Source: Streptomyces sp. DI166
GTDB lineage: Bacteria > Actinomycetota > Actinomycetes > Streptomycetales > Streptomycetaceae
Reading direction: 5' to 3'
Assembly (NCBI RefSeq): GCF_900091315.1
Contig: NZ_FLSP01000009.1
Coordinates: 1 to 64,000 of the forward strand
Length of the DNA: 64,000 nucleotides
Below, one piece after another: positions 24,031 to 31,368 of the stretch. The notes beneath the pieces are model-generated. The model did not search any database. It was not told where the DNA came from and saw only the letters and a list, made by a program, of their open reading frames with translations. Positions within the stretch are counted from its first letter, which is position 1, and each line of letters starts with the position of its first letter. A program made the position numbers and the translations under genes.

Positions 24031-25848
24031 TTACAGGGCCATGCCCTGGCTCTCGTACACGGACGGCTTGGGCAGGCCGCGCATCGCGCCGTCCAGCGCG
24101 AACAGCAGGGCGGGAATGCCGTCGATCCTCTTGCCGGTCTTGTCGCGGTCCGGCTTCACCGGCCGCTGCCGGTCCGGGTCATCGCGCGGAGACTTCTTCT
24201 CGACAACGTCGGCCATCCACCGGGCGACCGGATTCCCGAAGTGGCGGATCTCGTCCGCCTTCAGGCGCCGCATCAGCTCACCCATCGGCGCCGTCATCCG
24301 CAGATACGTGGTGTCGGACTCGACCATCTTCAGCCGGGTCCGCTTCACGATCGCCTGCCGTACCGGCTCACCGCTCCATTTGTCGTAGGTGATATCGACG
24401 ATCCGGAAGTCCTTGTGATCCTGGGCGACGTCGTCGTAGATCCGCTCGTAGTCGATCGTGTCGCCCTCGGTGGCGGTGATCCAGCCCGCCTCCACCCACT
24501 GAGAGATCCGGCCGTTGGTGTGCTCGTCGAGCGGCTCGATCATCGACTCGGGCAGCCAGAACCGCCACAGCACCGACCCGTCGGGGAAGACCCAGGCGAG
24601 CGAGGTCATGTCCAGCTTGGACGACAGGTCCAGGCCGCCCCAGCAGCGCTCGCCCTTCAGCCGCCCGCGCACCCAGTCCGGGGTGGGGGCGATCTCCCCG
24701 GCCCGCGCGTCCCACAGATCCATCGACAGCCAGCGCGTCACCTGGCTCACGCGCTGGTTGAGGCGGAACTGCAGGAACCCGTTGAACTTCGACCGGTCCG
24801 TGCGGGCCTCGATCGCGTCCTCGCGCAGCGCCTGCACCGCCAGGAACGTCCCCAGGGCGGGATTGGGCCAGGCCCAGTTCCGTTCGTCCCACGGGTCGGT
24901 GGACACCGGCAGCTCCGGCCGGGCCGGGAACAGCCGCGCGAGCCGCTCCAGATCCTCCACGGTGCGGGGCATCTTCCGCACGAACGCGAAATGGTGCGGA
25001 GTCCGGGCCGGGTCCTCCATGACCCGGTCGGCCTCGTCGATGAAGTCCGCCCCGAACGACGCCTGATCGGTGGTCTCCGTGGTGATCGCCAGCATCAGCG
25101 GCTGCGTCCGCGCACCCGCACCCGTGACCATCGCCTTCCACAGCGTGTCGTCCGGCTGCGAGAGAACCTCGTCCAGGATGAAACAGTGCGGCGAGTGCCC
25201 GAGTTCGTTGTCGGCGTCGGACGGGATCGCCTCGTAGTGGCTGCCGGTCTTCTCGTCCACCAGGCGCCGCACGTTCTTGATGTGCTTCAGCCGCTTCGAC
25301 AGCACCGGCGACTTGCGGACCATCTTCACCGCAGGCTCGAACACCTTGCCCGCCTGCCGGGTGTTCGCCGCCGCGCAGTACACCTCCGCGGACTCCTCGC
25401 CGTCCCCGCACAGCATGTACAGCGCAATCCCCGACAGCAGCGCGGACTTGCCGTTCTTGCGGGCCATCACGATCGTCGCGCGGGTGTACCGGCGCACGTA
25501 CCGGCCCCACTGCTCCGACCAGACCACCTCACCGAACAGCGGCCGGATGATCTCGTGCTCCTGCCACGCCGCGAGCTCGAACCGCGTGCCGGCGAACGCT
25601 CCAGCCGGGTGCACCAGCAGCTCGGCGAAGAACCGCACGACACGGTCCGCGCGCGGCTCGCAGTAGTGCGCGCCCCGCTTCGTGCACGTCTTGCCGTCGA
25701 GGGTGTACCCGCACACCCCGCCGCGGCGGGAGGCCGGCCGCCACCGCTTGTGGTGGTCGACCTTCAGCACCCGCCGCCGGGTCGTGCGTGCGGGCCGCGT
25801 CGCGGCCTTGCTGCGGGCCGGGCGCCGTGTCGTGGCTCCGGTAGCCAT
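24031..25848 (-). CDS. terL: Terminase large subunit
   Basis: A 605-residue packaging motor. The ATPase has a Walker A-like ATIVMARKNGKSAL near residue 130, a Walker B with CFILDE near 225, and a coupling motif TTET near 257. The nuclease domain follows with GLDLSSKLDMTS near 405 and a downstream ITYDKWS. The N-terminus carries CGYTLDGKTCTKRGAHYCEP, a four-cysteine zinc-like insert seen in some actinophages. The length is normal and the order terS-terL-portal is standard. Confidence 0.93.
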   Translation of the reverse strand: MATGATTRRPARSKAATRPARTTRRRVLKVDHHKRWRPASRRGGVCGYTLDGKTCTKRGAHYCEPRADRVVRFFAELLVHPAGAFAGTRFELAAWQEHEIIRPLFGEVVWSEQWGRYVRRYTRATIVMARKNGKSALLSGIALYMLCGDGEESAEVYCAAANTRQAGKVFEPAVKMVRKSPVLSKRLKHIKNVRRLVDEKTGSHYEAIPSDADNELGHSPHCFILDEVLSQPDDTLWKAMVTGAGARTQPLMLAITTETTDQASFGADFIDEADRVMEDPARTPHHFAFVRKMPRTVEDLERLARLFPARPELPVSTDPWDERNWAWPNPALGTFLAVQALREDAIEARTDRSKFNGFLQFRLNQRVSQVTRWLSMDLWDARAGEIAPTPDWVRGRLKGERCWGGLDLSSKLDMTSLAWVFPDGSVLWRFWLPESMIEPLDEHTNGRISQWVEAGWITATEGDTIDYERIYDDVAQDHKDFRIVDITYDKWSGEPVRQAIVKRTRLKMVESDTTYLRMTAPMGELMRRLKADEIRHFGNPVARWMADVVEKKSPRDDPDRQRPVKPDRDKTGKRIDGIPALLFALDGAMRGLPKPSVYESQGMAL

Positions 25849-25863
25849 GGCACCCTCCCGGGA

Positions 25864-26346
25864 TCAGGACAGCAGCCGCTCGGCCCCCAGCCCCTCGCCC
25901 TCGTTCGGGATCTTCAGGCTCGCGCGGTCGGACGGGGTGAGACCGAAGCGGGCACCGTAGGCGCGGACCTGCGCATCGGCCGTATCCAGCGCCAGCAGCC
26001 ACGCGTTCTTGCCCATCCGCACCCCGGTCTGGTCGCCGTTCTTGTTGAACACCGGATGCTCCACCACCGCGCCCTCCTCCTCGACGTGGCGGGCAGCGTC
26101 CCGCCGGCGGGCCACCGCGTCGCACCACGCCGCGAACGCCTCCACGTCCCAGGACGTGAGCACCCGCTTGGCCTCCAGGTCGGGGGCGTACTCCTCCCAG
26201 ACGTCGAGGGCCTCGGCGCCGAGCCACTCGGGCGGGACGACCTCGCCGGCGGACGGGGCCGGCTCGTCGGTGTTGATCCGGTCCTTGCGGTCACCGTGCA
26301 GCACCCGCAGCTGCGTCGGCTTCGGCGCCGGTCCACGCTTCCCCAT
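25864..26346 (-). CDS. terS: Terminase small subunit, P27 family
   Basis: A 160-residue DNA-recognition subunit. GKRGPAPKPTQLRVLHGDRK at the start is the hallmark of P27-type small terminases, followed by WDVEAFAAWCDAVARRRDAA, EHPVFNKNGDQTGV and FGLTPSDRASLKIP. It binds cos DNA and delivers it to TerL. ATG 26346 has a near-ideal GGAGGTGATC just upstream; an in-frame GTG further up is ignored. Confidence 0.92.
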   Translation of the reverse strand: MGKRGPAPKPTQLRVLHGDRKDRINTDEPAPSAGEVVPPEWLGAEALDVWEEYAPDLEAKRVLTSWDVEAFAAWCDAVARRRDAARHVEEEGAVVEHPVFNKNGDQTGVRMGKNAWLLALDTADAQVRAYGARFGLTPSDRASLKIPNEGEGLGAERLLS

Positions 26347-26500
26347 GATCACCTCCGTGGTCACGCAGTGTTAGGTCAACTGCCCCCGGTACGGCGGATC
26401 CGGAAACCTGTCAGCACGAGCCCCGGCTCCCCCCCGCGTTCCGCGGGTCCCCACCCCCAGAAATTTCCAGCCCCCTCCCCCGGCCGGCAGTCACGCTGCG
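26347..26500. other. Non-coding region with probable cos site
   Basis: The 154 bp between HNH and small terminase genes carry no reading frame. They include a C-run with CCGCG-TT-CCGCGG (about 26438-26452) and other GC-rich dyads. HNH-cos-terS-terL is the usual order in cohesive-end actinophages, where the HNH protein helps cos cleavage. The exact cut and overhang cannot be read from one sequence. Confidence 0.5.
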
Positions 26501-26917
26501 TCAGTACGGAGGGGTGTCGGGTTCGCGGGGGGTGGCTGCCCAGCCGGCGGGCTGGTGCCGGCCGGTGGCCCGGGCGTGGCAGCTGGCGCACAGGCCGCGG
26601 CCGTAGTTCGGGTGGTGCTCGTCCAGGCCACGCTTGCGGAGCTCGCGCTTGGACAGCGGGTAGTGGTCGGCGTGTTCGCTGCGGGCGCCGCACGGGCTGC
26701 CGTGCTTGTGTCCCTCGTCGGTGCATACGCAGGCCGGGTCGCGGGCGAGGACGGCTGCACGGAAGCGGTCGCGGTGCTCTGCGTCGTAGCCCTGGGCTTG
26801 GGCTGAGGGGCGGTCACGTCGTGAGCGGGCCAGGCACTCGGCGCACTTGGCGGATCCCTTGACGGGGGTGCCGGGGCAGCTGCCTGTGGTGCAGGGCCGT
26901 GGGGCGCGGGAGGGCAT
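26501..26917 (-). CDS. HNH endonuclease of the packaging module
   Basis: A 138-residue protein. Two zinc pairs, CPGTPVKGSAKCAEC and CGARSEHADHYPLS, then HHPNYGRGLCASCHARATG give the beta-beta-alpha-metal HNH fold (catalytic His in EHADHY). Its place immediately upstream of terS suggests a cos-cleavage cofactor as in HK97. It is not a homing nuclease: it is not inside another gene. Confidence 0.88.
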   Translation of the reverse strand: MPSRAPRPCTTGSCPGTPVKGSAKCAECLARSRRDRPSAQAQGYDAEHRDRFRAAVLARDPACVCTDEGHKHGSPCGARSEHADHYPLSKRELRKRGLDEHHPNYGRGLCASCHARATGRHQPAGWAATPREPDTPPY

Positions 26918-26939
26918 GGCGGGCTCACCTCCTGCGGGG

Positions 26940-26983
26940 GAGCGTCGCCCAGGTGTTCAGGTCACCCGGGCGACGCTCTTTCT
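26940..26983. terminator. Terminator hairpin upstream of the PH/SHOCT gene
   Basis: An 11-bp perfect stem GAGCGTCGCCC / GGGCGACGCTC (26940-26950, 26968-26978), continued inward by GGTG/CACC, then TTTCTT on the plus strand. It lies between the HNH gene start and the rightward gene at 27130. In either direction it could isolate the packaging operon from the neighbouring insert. Confidence 0.7.
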
Positions 26984-27129
26984 TCCACCCGGCCCTGGGT
27001 GGTCTTGCGCCGATCAGGGGGTTCGGATGGCGGTGGCCCCGATACGCTCAGGACCTCCCCCACGTGTACCCGCGGTGCTGGCCCCACACAGGCCGCGTTG
27101 ACACCGGCCCTGGTGAAGTGAGGTTCCTG

Positions 27130-27678
27130 ATGGCGAAGTTCGACGTACGGCCAGACATCGACGCGGCTGCCGAGCAGCTGCAGAGCACGCTGGGTTCGAA
27201 GCGGGAGATCCAGCGTCTGCCTGAAGTGCTGTGGGAGGGCGAGACGGTTCAGATGCTCGCGACTGGCGTGTATGGGAAGGGCAACGGGCTGGTCGCTATG
27301 ACGAACAAGCGGCTGATCTTCCTGAAGCACGGTGTGATGTCGCAGCAGCTGGAGGACTTCCCGTACGGGCGGATCAGCTCGGTGCAGTGGTCGGGCGGCA
27401 TGCTCATGGGGACGCTGACGGTGTTCGCGTCGGGCAACAAGGCTGAGATCAAGCAGATGCCGAAGGACGCGGGCAAGGCGCTCGCTGACGCGCTGCGGGC
27501 GCGGCTCGCGGACCTGGAATCGGGCGGTGCGCCGGCCGCCCCGGCTGCGGTCCCTGCCGCGGCGGGTGCTCAGAGTGTCGAGGCGCGGCTGCAGACGCTG
27601 GATCAGCTGCGTGCGTCGGGGGCGATCACGGATGAGGAGTACCGGGACCGGCGGGGGAAGATCCTGGACAGCCTGTAG
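27130..27678 (+). CDS. PH-domain and SHOCT protein (probable moron)
   Basis: A 182-residue protein on the opposite strand to nearly all neighbours. Residues about 20-120 look like a bacterial PH domain (TVQMLATGVYGKGNGLVAMT, NKRLIFLKHGVMSQQLEDFP, YGRISSVQWSGGML). A Pro/Ala linker leads to a C-terminal SHOCT motif (LQTLDQLRASGAITDEEYRD, then KILDSL). Start is ATG 27130 with GAGG 7 bases upstream; a longer frame is not credible. Flanking terminators suggest an autonomously expressed gene, perhaps from the lysogen. The target is unknown. Confidence 0.82.
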   Translation: MAKFDVRPDIDAAAEQLQSTLGSKREIQRLPEVLWEGETVQMLATGVYGKGNGLVAMTNKRLIFLKHGVMSQQLEDFPYGRISSVQWSGGMLMGTLTVFASGNKAEIKQMPKDAGKALADALRARLADLESGGAPAAPAAVPAAAGAQSVEARLQTLDQLRASGAITDEEYRDRRGKILDSL

Positions 27679-27685
27679 GCCGTGG

Positions 27686-27749
27686 CCCGCTGCCCGGGCG
27701 CTGTTCCGTACGGCGCTCTGGGCGTGTGCCGTACGGCCCGGGCAGCGGG
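27686..27749. terminator. Long bidirectional terminator
   Basis: Outer arms CCCGCTGCCCGGG (27686-27698) / CCCGGGCAGCGGG (27737-27749) with inner arms CCGTACGGC / GCCGTACGG (27706-27714, 27728-27736). It lies between the convergent PH/SHOCT gene (ends 27678) and HTH gene (ends 27752), serving both. Confidence 0.85.
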
Positions 27750-27751
27750 GG

Positions 27752-27997
27752 CTAGTGAGTGCTGATGCCGACGAGGCGTAGTGCGCGGGCGCGGGTGGCT
27801 CTTTCGGCGAGGGCGATGCCGGTGCGGGTGTAGAGGGCGCGGCCGGTCTCGTCGATGCCTGCGGCGTGGAGGTGTCCGCGGTGGGCCCAGGAGCGGATGG
27901 TTGTGGCGGTGACGGCTGCGGCGCCGGCGGAGACGATGCGGCGCCAGGTGGTGGCGAGTTCGGCGGCTTCGGGGGCGGTGTAGAGCTCCTCGGTCAC
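27752..27997 (-). CDS. Excisionase-like / MerR-like helix-turn-helix protein
   Basis: An 81-residue DNA-binding protein: LYTAPEAAELATTWRRIVSAG then VTATTIRSWAHRGHLHAAGI and a wing ALYTRTGIALAERATRARAL. Fold and size match MerR-type excisionase-like proteins. It could be the recombination directionality factor for the serine integrase or a late-operon regulator; the sequence does not tell. It is set between two terminators, so it likely has its own promoter in the 28057-28155 region or depends on antitermination. Confidence 0.75.
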   Translation of the reverse strand: MTEELYTAPEAAELATTWRRIVSAGAAAVTATTIRSWAHRGHLHAAGIDETGRALYTRTGIALAERATRARALRLVGISTH

Positions 27998-28020
27998 GGC
28001 CGGTCACCTCCCGGGGTGTG

Positions 28021-28056
28021 CTGCGGCCCCCGGACCAAGGGGTCCGGGGGCCGCAG
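28021..28056. terminator. Perfect 16-bp terminator hairpin
   Basis: CTGCGGCCCCCGGACC / GGTCCGGGGGCCGCAG with an AAGG loop, one of the strongest hairpins in the window. It lies just upstream of the HTH gene start and downstream of the leftward early operon, so it probably ends that operon. A short T/C run follows on the plus strand. Confidence 0.85.
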
Positions 28057-28155
28057 CTTCTGTGAGGTCGGGGTGACAGGGGCCGCTCTTCAGGCTTGCG
28101 GCAGCCTTGCCGGTTCATGGGCCCTTGGGCCGGTCCGGCTCCCCATCCCTTGGCG

Positions 28156-28269
28156 TCACCCCTTAGTGGGAGTCAGGGGGTGGGCACACGTGTGCCGTTG
28201 GCATGAGTGTTGCGCTAAGTGAGGGATCTTGTCCAGCAGGAGCGCCGTGGTGGCTGTGCGGCTGTTCAT
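28156..28269 (-). CDS. Possible 37-residue peptide at the end of the early operon
   Basis: The reading frame starts with an ATG overlapping the stop of the preceding gene (ATGA) and ends in TGA at 28156. The peptide has two cysteines and three histidines in HSCQRHTCAH, which could bind a metal, and no membrane segment. The start context fits the coupled-gene style of this operon, but the length and lack of a known relative leave it doubtful. Confidence 0.35.
   Translation of the reverse strand: MNSRTATTALLLDKIPHLAQHSCQRHTCAHPLTPTKG
28183..28196. promoter_or_regulatory. Perfect 14-bp palindrome
   Basis: GGCACACGTGTGCC reads the same on both strands. It lies in the mainly non-coding stretch 27998-28265, between the early operon and its terminator. 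It could be an operator for a dimeric regulator. It also overlaps the doubtful 37-residue frame. Confidence 0.35.
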
Positions 28270-28958
28270 CCGGCGGGGGCCGTGTGCGCCTCAAGGACGT
28301 GTTTGGTGTGGTCGTCGTACTCGGTGCGGGTGAGGTGGTGGCCGCAGGCGTGGCAGGTGATGTCCTCACCGGCGGTGACGAGGCGGAAGGTGCCGCAGGC
28401 GGGGCAGGGGGCGTCCATGTGGTGCTCGCGGGGGGTGGTGTGGGTGAGGTCGTGGATGCGGGCGGTGAGGTCGCCGAGCTGGCGGTGGAGTTCGCCGATC
28501 CAGGGGTGGGTGAGGGCGTAGGGGAGGTAGGCGGTGAGCCAGGTGCACCAGCCGGTGATGGTGGCGCCGTGGCGGGGCAGGGCCTGGCGGCAGGGTGCGG
28601 TGTGCTGGGTGCCGTGGGGGTCGCGGTGGACGGCGGGGTAGGTGTAGGCGATGTATCCGGCCCAGGCGTCGAGGAGGGCGCGGATGGGGATGGTGCCGTC
28701 GTCGTCGGGGCCGTGAGGGTCGGCGTGGCCGGGTCCGAGGAGGGCCAGGGCGCGGAGGTCGGCGGGGGCGGGGCTGTGGGCTCGGCCGGTGCCTCCGATG
28801 CGGCCGGCGGCGGGCCTGGCTGCGGGGGTGAGGAACTCCTCCAGGAGTTCGGCCTGGTGGGGGAGTTCGGCGAGCCAGGCGCGGAGCTCGGCTGTGTGGC
28901 GTGGGCAGGCGTGCAGGCCGGGGTCGGTGCTGCGGCGGCAGACGGCGCAGGCGTTCAC
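28266..28958 (-). CDS. Zinc-ribbon phage protein
   Basis: A 230-residue protein with a zinc motif at each end. CAVCRRSTDPGLHACPRH opens it and CPACGTFRLVTAGEDITCHACGHH closes it. Between is a helical, Trp-rich region (TITGWCTWLTAYLPYALTHP). Proteins of this kind are frequent in the early operons of Streptomyces phages, with no known function. A role in binding DNA or protein is suggested by the metal sites. It overlaps the upstream gene by four bases. Confidence 0.75.
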   Translation of the reverse strand: MNACAVCRRSTDPGLHACPRHTAELRAWLAELPHQAELLEEFLTPAARPAAGRIGGTGRAHSPAPADLRALALLGPGHADPHGPDDDGTIPIRALLDAWAGYIAYTYPAVHRDPHGTQHTAPCRQALPRHGATITGWCTWLTAYLPYALTHPWIGELHRQLGDLTARIHDLTHTTPREHHMDAPCPACGTFRLVTAGEDITCHACGHHLTRTEYDDHTKHVLEAHTAPAG

Positions 28959-29410
28959 GGCTTCTGCCCCTTCCAGATCTTGTCATCGAGGCCCCGCGCG
29001 AGCCGATACCGGCCTCTGTGACTCTCGGTCCTAACCGACCGGCTCGACCCAACGGATCGGCAGCTGGTCTGTGGCGCTGCACCGCAATACGGACACTCGA
29101 CTTTGCGTGTGATCTCTTCCTCGGCCATGAGCCGCTCGTGTCGTTCCTTCTCCAACTCTGCGCGGCTCGCCCAAATTTCGTACTTCTGCTGTCGGACTTC
29201 CTTGTAGACGCGGAGCGCCTCCGCGATCGCGGGGACCGGCTCGGCGCCATCGGTCAATGCCCGCAGCAGGGTCAGATAGCTGGCTGCCTTCGCCGATCGT
29301 TCGAATCCGTTCGGGCCAATGGAGTATGCCGCCTGTGTGAGGACCTCTTCGAGGTGTGCAAGGTCCCGGGAGAACTGAAGCATGTTGATCGGCATCGGCT
29401 CGGCGCTCAT
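28955..29410 (-). CDS. Zinc-finger phage protein
   Basis: A 151-residue protein. The N-terminal part is helical (NMLQFSRDLAHLEEVLTQAA, then ERSAKAASYLTLLRAL). The C-terminus has CPYCGAAPQTSC followed 16 residues later by His in ESHRGRYR, the small zinc motif widespread in actinobacteriophages. ATG 29410 overlaps the stop of the upstream gene (ATGA). Function unknown. Confidence 0.75.
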   Translation of the reverse strand: MSAEPMPINMLQFSRDLAHLEEVLTQAAYSIGPNGFERSAKAASYLTLLRALTDGAEPVPAIAEALRVYKEVRQQKYEIWASRAELEKERHERLMAEEEITRKVECPYCGAAPQTSCRSVGSSRSVRTESHRGRYRLARGLDDKIWKGQKP

Positions 29411-29916
29411 CGCTGCACCTCCTGCAGCTGGCTGAAGATGCTGCCGATGTCGTGGGGGGTGAGCTGGGGGTATTCGCCGAGGACGTAGCGCAGGCGTACG
29501 TCGATCTGCGCGGCGACGGCGGCCTGGGTCCAGTGTCCGGCCATGGCGCGGGCTTCGTCGGGGCTGAGTTCGCCCTTCATGGAGCCGCGGGCGACGTGGA
29601 CGTAGGGCAGTCCGGTCTTCGCGCCGGCGACGGCTTCGATGCGCAGTGCGGTCTTGCCTGTGGGGGCGGGGCGTTCGGCGCGGATGGCGCGGACCATGTG
29701 GCCGATCGTGGTCATGTCGAGCTTGAGACGGGTGCGGAAGACGCGGATGAGGGCGATGTCGGACTCGGCGTGGGCGGCGGCCGCCATGAGGTCGCGGGCG
29801 GTGTTCAGGACGGTGTCGGGCTCCAGGAGCGCGTGGACGGGTCCCCATTGGAGGAGGCAGGCTGCGCGGCCGTCGGCGGGGTTGGTGGCGGAGCGGATCC
29901 AGACGGTGTCGGTCAC
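29407..29916 (-). CDS. Conserved-looking early phage protein
   Basis: A 169-residue soluble protein with no clear domain. LLQWGPVHALLEPDTVLNTA and ARDLMAAAAHAESDIALIRV suggest an alpha/beta fold. The C-terminus (QIDVRLRYVLGEYPQLTPHD) is helical. Coupled by four-base overlaps to both neighbours. It looks like other Streptomyces phage early proteins but I recognise no function. Confidence 0.65.
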   Translation of the reverse strand: MTDTVWIRSATNPADGRAACLLQWGPVHALLEPDTVLNTARDLMAAAAHAESDIALIRVFRTRLKLDMTTIGHMVRAIRAERPAPTGKTALRIEAVAGAKTGLPYVHVARGSMKGELSPDEARAMAGHWTQAAVAAQIDVRLRYVLGEYPQLTPHDIGSIFSQLQEVQR

Positions 29917-30317
29917 GGGGTGGGGCCTTCCTGGGGGTTGCGGCCGCAGGTGTGTTCGGTGCCGTTGGTGCGGAAGCCGGCTTCGCAGCAGTCGCGGCGC
30001 TGGGTGTGGAGTTCTTCGAGGTCGCGGGCCGCTGTCTGGGTGTGGGCGTCGATCTCGGCGCGGAATTGCTGCAGGGCGTCCTCGCCTTCGTGGCGGAGGA
30101 TCTGGGCCTGTACGGAGCCGAGGAGTTCGGCGAGGACGCAGCGGGGCATCAGGGCGTCGAGGCGGCGGGTGTGGCCGCGCTGCGAGCGGTTGTAGCCGAA
30201 GAGGACGAGCAGGGCGGCGGCCTGCCCGTGTGCGCAGACCGCGGTGTCGGTGATCTGTGTGCCGGAGTTCTGCACGATGAACTCGTCGTCAGGCTTGATG
30301 ATCTTGAAGGTGGACAT
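29913..30317 (-). CDS. Early phage protein with C-terminal cysteines
   Basis: A 134-residue protein. It begins STFKIIKPDDEFIVQNSGTQ, has a central helical segment (LDALMPRCVLAELLGSVQAQ, then FRAEIDAHTQTAARDLEELH), and ends with CCEAGFRTNGTEHTCGRN. The cysteine cluster could bind zinc. ATG 30317 follows a GGGAG. It is first after a repeat-containing gap in the operon. No family is assigned. Confidence 0.65.
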   Translation of the reverse strand: MSTFKIIKPDDEFIVQNSGTQITDTAVCAHGQAAALLVLFGYNRSQRGHTRRLDALMPRCVLAELLGSVQAQILRHEGEDALQQFRAEIDAHTQTAARDLEELHTQRRDCCEAGFRTNGTEHTCGRNPQEGPTP

Positions 30318-30380
30318 GGGGCGGGTCTCCCGTCGGTGGGCGGAGGTCACTTGTACTGGCGGGTAGGGGTGGGTGTCTCG

Positions 30381-30436
30381 CGTGCGCGTGCGTGCGCGTG
30401 CGTGCGCCTGCGTTCCGCGCGCGCGTTCGCAGGCGC
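30381..30436. repeat. Three 10-bp direct repeats next to a hairpin
   Basis: CGTGCGCGTG occurs at 30381-30390 and 30391-30400 with a near copy at 30401-30410. It is followed by GCGCCTGCG / CGCAGGCGC arms (30404-30412, 30428-30436). This is the only gap over 100 bp in the middle of the early operon (30318-30457) and holds no gene. It could be an iteron-like origin, an attenuator or a local terminator. Confidence 0.5.
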
Positions 30437-30457
30437 GCGCGGGGCTCTCGGCTGGTG

Positions 30458-30622
30458 TCAGTCGCGGCAGTTGGGGCAGCGTTGGCCGTACGTGCAGGTG
30501 CACCGGGGTTCGCTGTTCGTGCCGGTGGGGTGTTCGGCGGCGAGAGCGGCCCAGAACGCGCGGACGTCCGCGGGGTCTTCGAGGTCGGTGTTCCAGTCGT
30601 CGTCGGTCCATTGGCCGGTCAC
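30458..30622 (-). CDS. Small protein with four-cysteine motif
   Basis: A 54-residue protein. GTG 30622 overlaps the upstream stop (GTGA). It has acidic WTDDDWNTDLEDPADVRAFW then CTCTYGQRCPNC, a compact cysteine cluster likely to bind zinc. A longer frame starting at 30685 lies inside the upstream gene and is not preferred. Confidence 0.6.
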   Translation of the reverse strand: MTGQWTDDDWNTDLEDPADVRAFWAALAAEHPTGTNSEPRCTCTYGQRCPNCRD

Positions 30623-30924
30623 GGGGCACTCCGGTGGGTGTGGTGGGGGCAGGTGGGGTCGTGGTGGAAGCCGCATGAGGTCCACCAGGTTTCGCAGCAG
30701 GCGTTGTTGAGGGCGGTGGTCACGGTGTCCTCGACTTCGGTGTCGAAGGCGGTCCGGGTGCGGGTGTGGCGTGTGCGGGCGGCGCGGCGGGCGCGGCGGT
30801 CGGTGTGGGTGTCGAGGGCGTGGCAGACGGTGTTGTAGGCGGTCGCGGCGAGGATGACGACGGCCAGGAGCGCGCCGAGGAGGACGGCGGCGGTGAGGGT
30901 GCTGAGGGTGTGGTCGAGGGTCAT
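30619..30924 (-). CDS. Single-pass membrane protein with Cys/His-rich tail
   Basis: A 101-residue protein. One membrane helix (about residues 8-30, LSTLTAAVLLGALLAVVILA) is followed by an Arg-rich stretch and a C-terminal segment with ACCETWWTSCGFHHDPTCPH that could hold a metal. ATG 30924 overlaps the previous stop. A role at the membrane during infection is likely, but unknown. Confidence 0.6.
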   Translation of the reverse strand: MTLDHTLSTLTAAVLLGALLAVVILAATAYNTVCHALDTHTDRRARRAARTRHTRTRTAFDTEVEDTVTTALNNACCETWWTSCGFHHDPTCPHHTHRSAP

Positions 30925-31028
30925 CGGCGGTTCCGTATGCGGTGCAGGAGGTGGTGGGCGGTCAAAGCGAGGGCTGCGGCGAGGTACAGGGCGGGCAGGA
31001 GGAGGCCGAGGAGGCGGGGGGCGTTCAT
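30921..31028 (-). CDS. 35-residue membrane peptide
   Basis: A short reading frame missed by length cut-offs. ATG 31028 overlaps the stop of the upstream gene and its own stop overlaps the next start. It encodes one hydrophobic helix (LGLLLPALYLAAALALTAHH) with a basic tail. The four-base overlaps on both sides argue strongly that it is a real, translated gene. Confidence 0.6.
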   Translation of the reverse strand: MNAPRLLGLLLPALYLAAALALTAHHLLHRIRNRR

Positions 31029-31354
31029 CGCTGCCACCTGACGGGCCGTACGCCGTGGCGGCTGCGGGGGCCGGAGCGGCGGGGCTGGCGGGGCGCGGGG
31101 ACGGGGCAGGTGGCGTGGTGGGGCATGTGCAGCTGCTCGTCGTGCTCGGGGGTGGGGCGTTCCTTGGTGAGCTGGCGGGTGAGCCAGCGGCCGGTGCCGT
31201 CCTGGCGCACGGCCTGGTTGCCCTCGGGGTTGCGGGCGCGGTCGACGGCCTGGGTGTTCTGGTTGGCGTTGACGCACCAGATGACCGGCTGGAGGCATCT
31301 GGCGCAGGTTCCGGGCCCGTTGGGGGCGGCCGGGCGTGGGGTGGGGTAGGGCAT
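31025..31354 (-). CDS. Small zinc-binding early protein
   Basis: A 109-residue protein. It opens with Pro-rich sequence then GTCARCLQPVIWCVNANQN (CxxC plus a further Cys), and carries HMPHHATCPVP in the second half. AAAGGAG lies just before ATG 31354, a strong ribosome site, so translation restarts here after a 14-bp gap. Function unknown. Confidence 0.65.
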   Translation of the reverse strand: MPYPTPRPAAPNGPGTCARCLQPVIWCVNANQNTQAVDRARNPEGNQAVRQDGTGRWLTRQLTKERPTPEHDEQLHMPHHATCPVPAPRQPRRSGPRSRHGVRPVRWQR

Positions 31355-31368
31355 GGCGGGTTCTCCTT

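Noticed and set aside
23470..26862. 1130-codon rightward frame over terminase and portal genes
   Set aside because: Opposite strand of unmistakable terminase genes; composition is Arg/Pro-rich noise.
26899..27678. Longer start for the PH/SHOCT protein
   Set aside because: The extension crosses the terminator hairpin and has Arg/Pro-rich noise; ATG 27130 has a proper GAGG.
28203..29021. 272-codon Gly/Val-rich rightward frame
   Set aside because: Antisense to the zinc-ribbon gene 28266-28958; repeats of GGG/GVG arise from GC bias.
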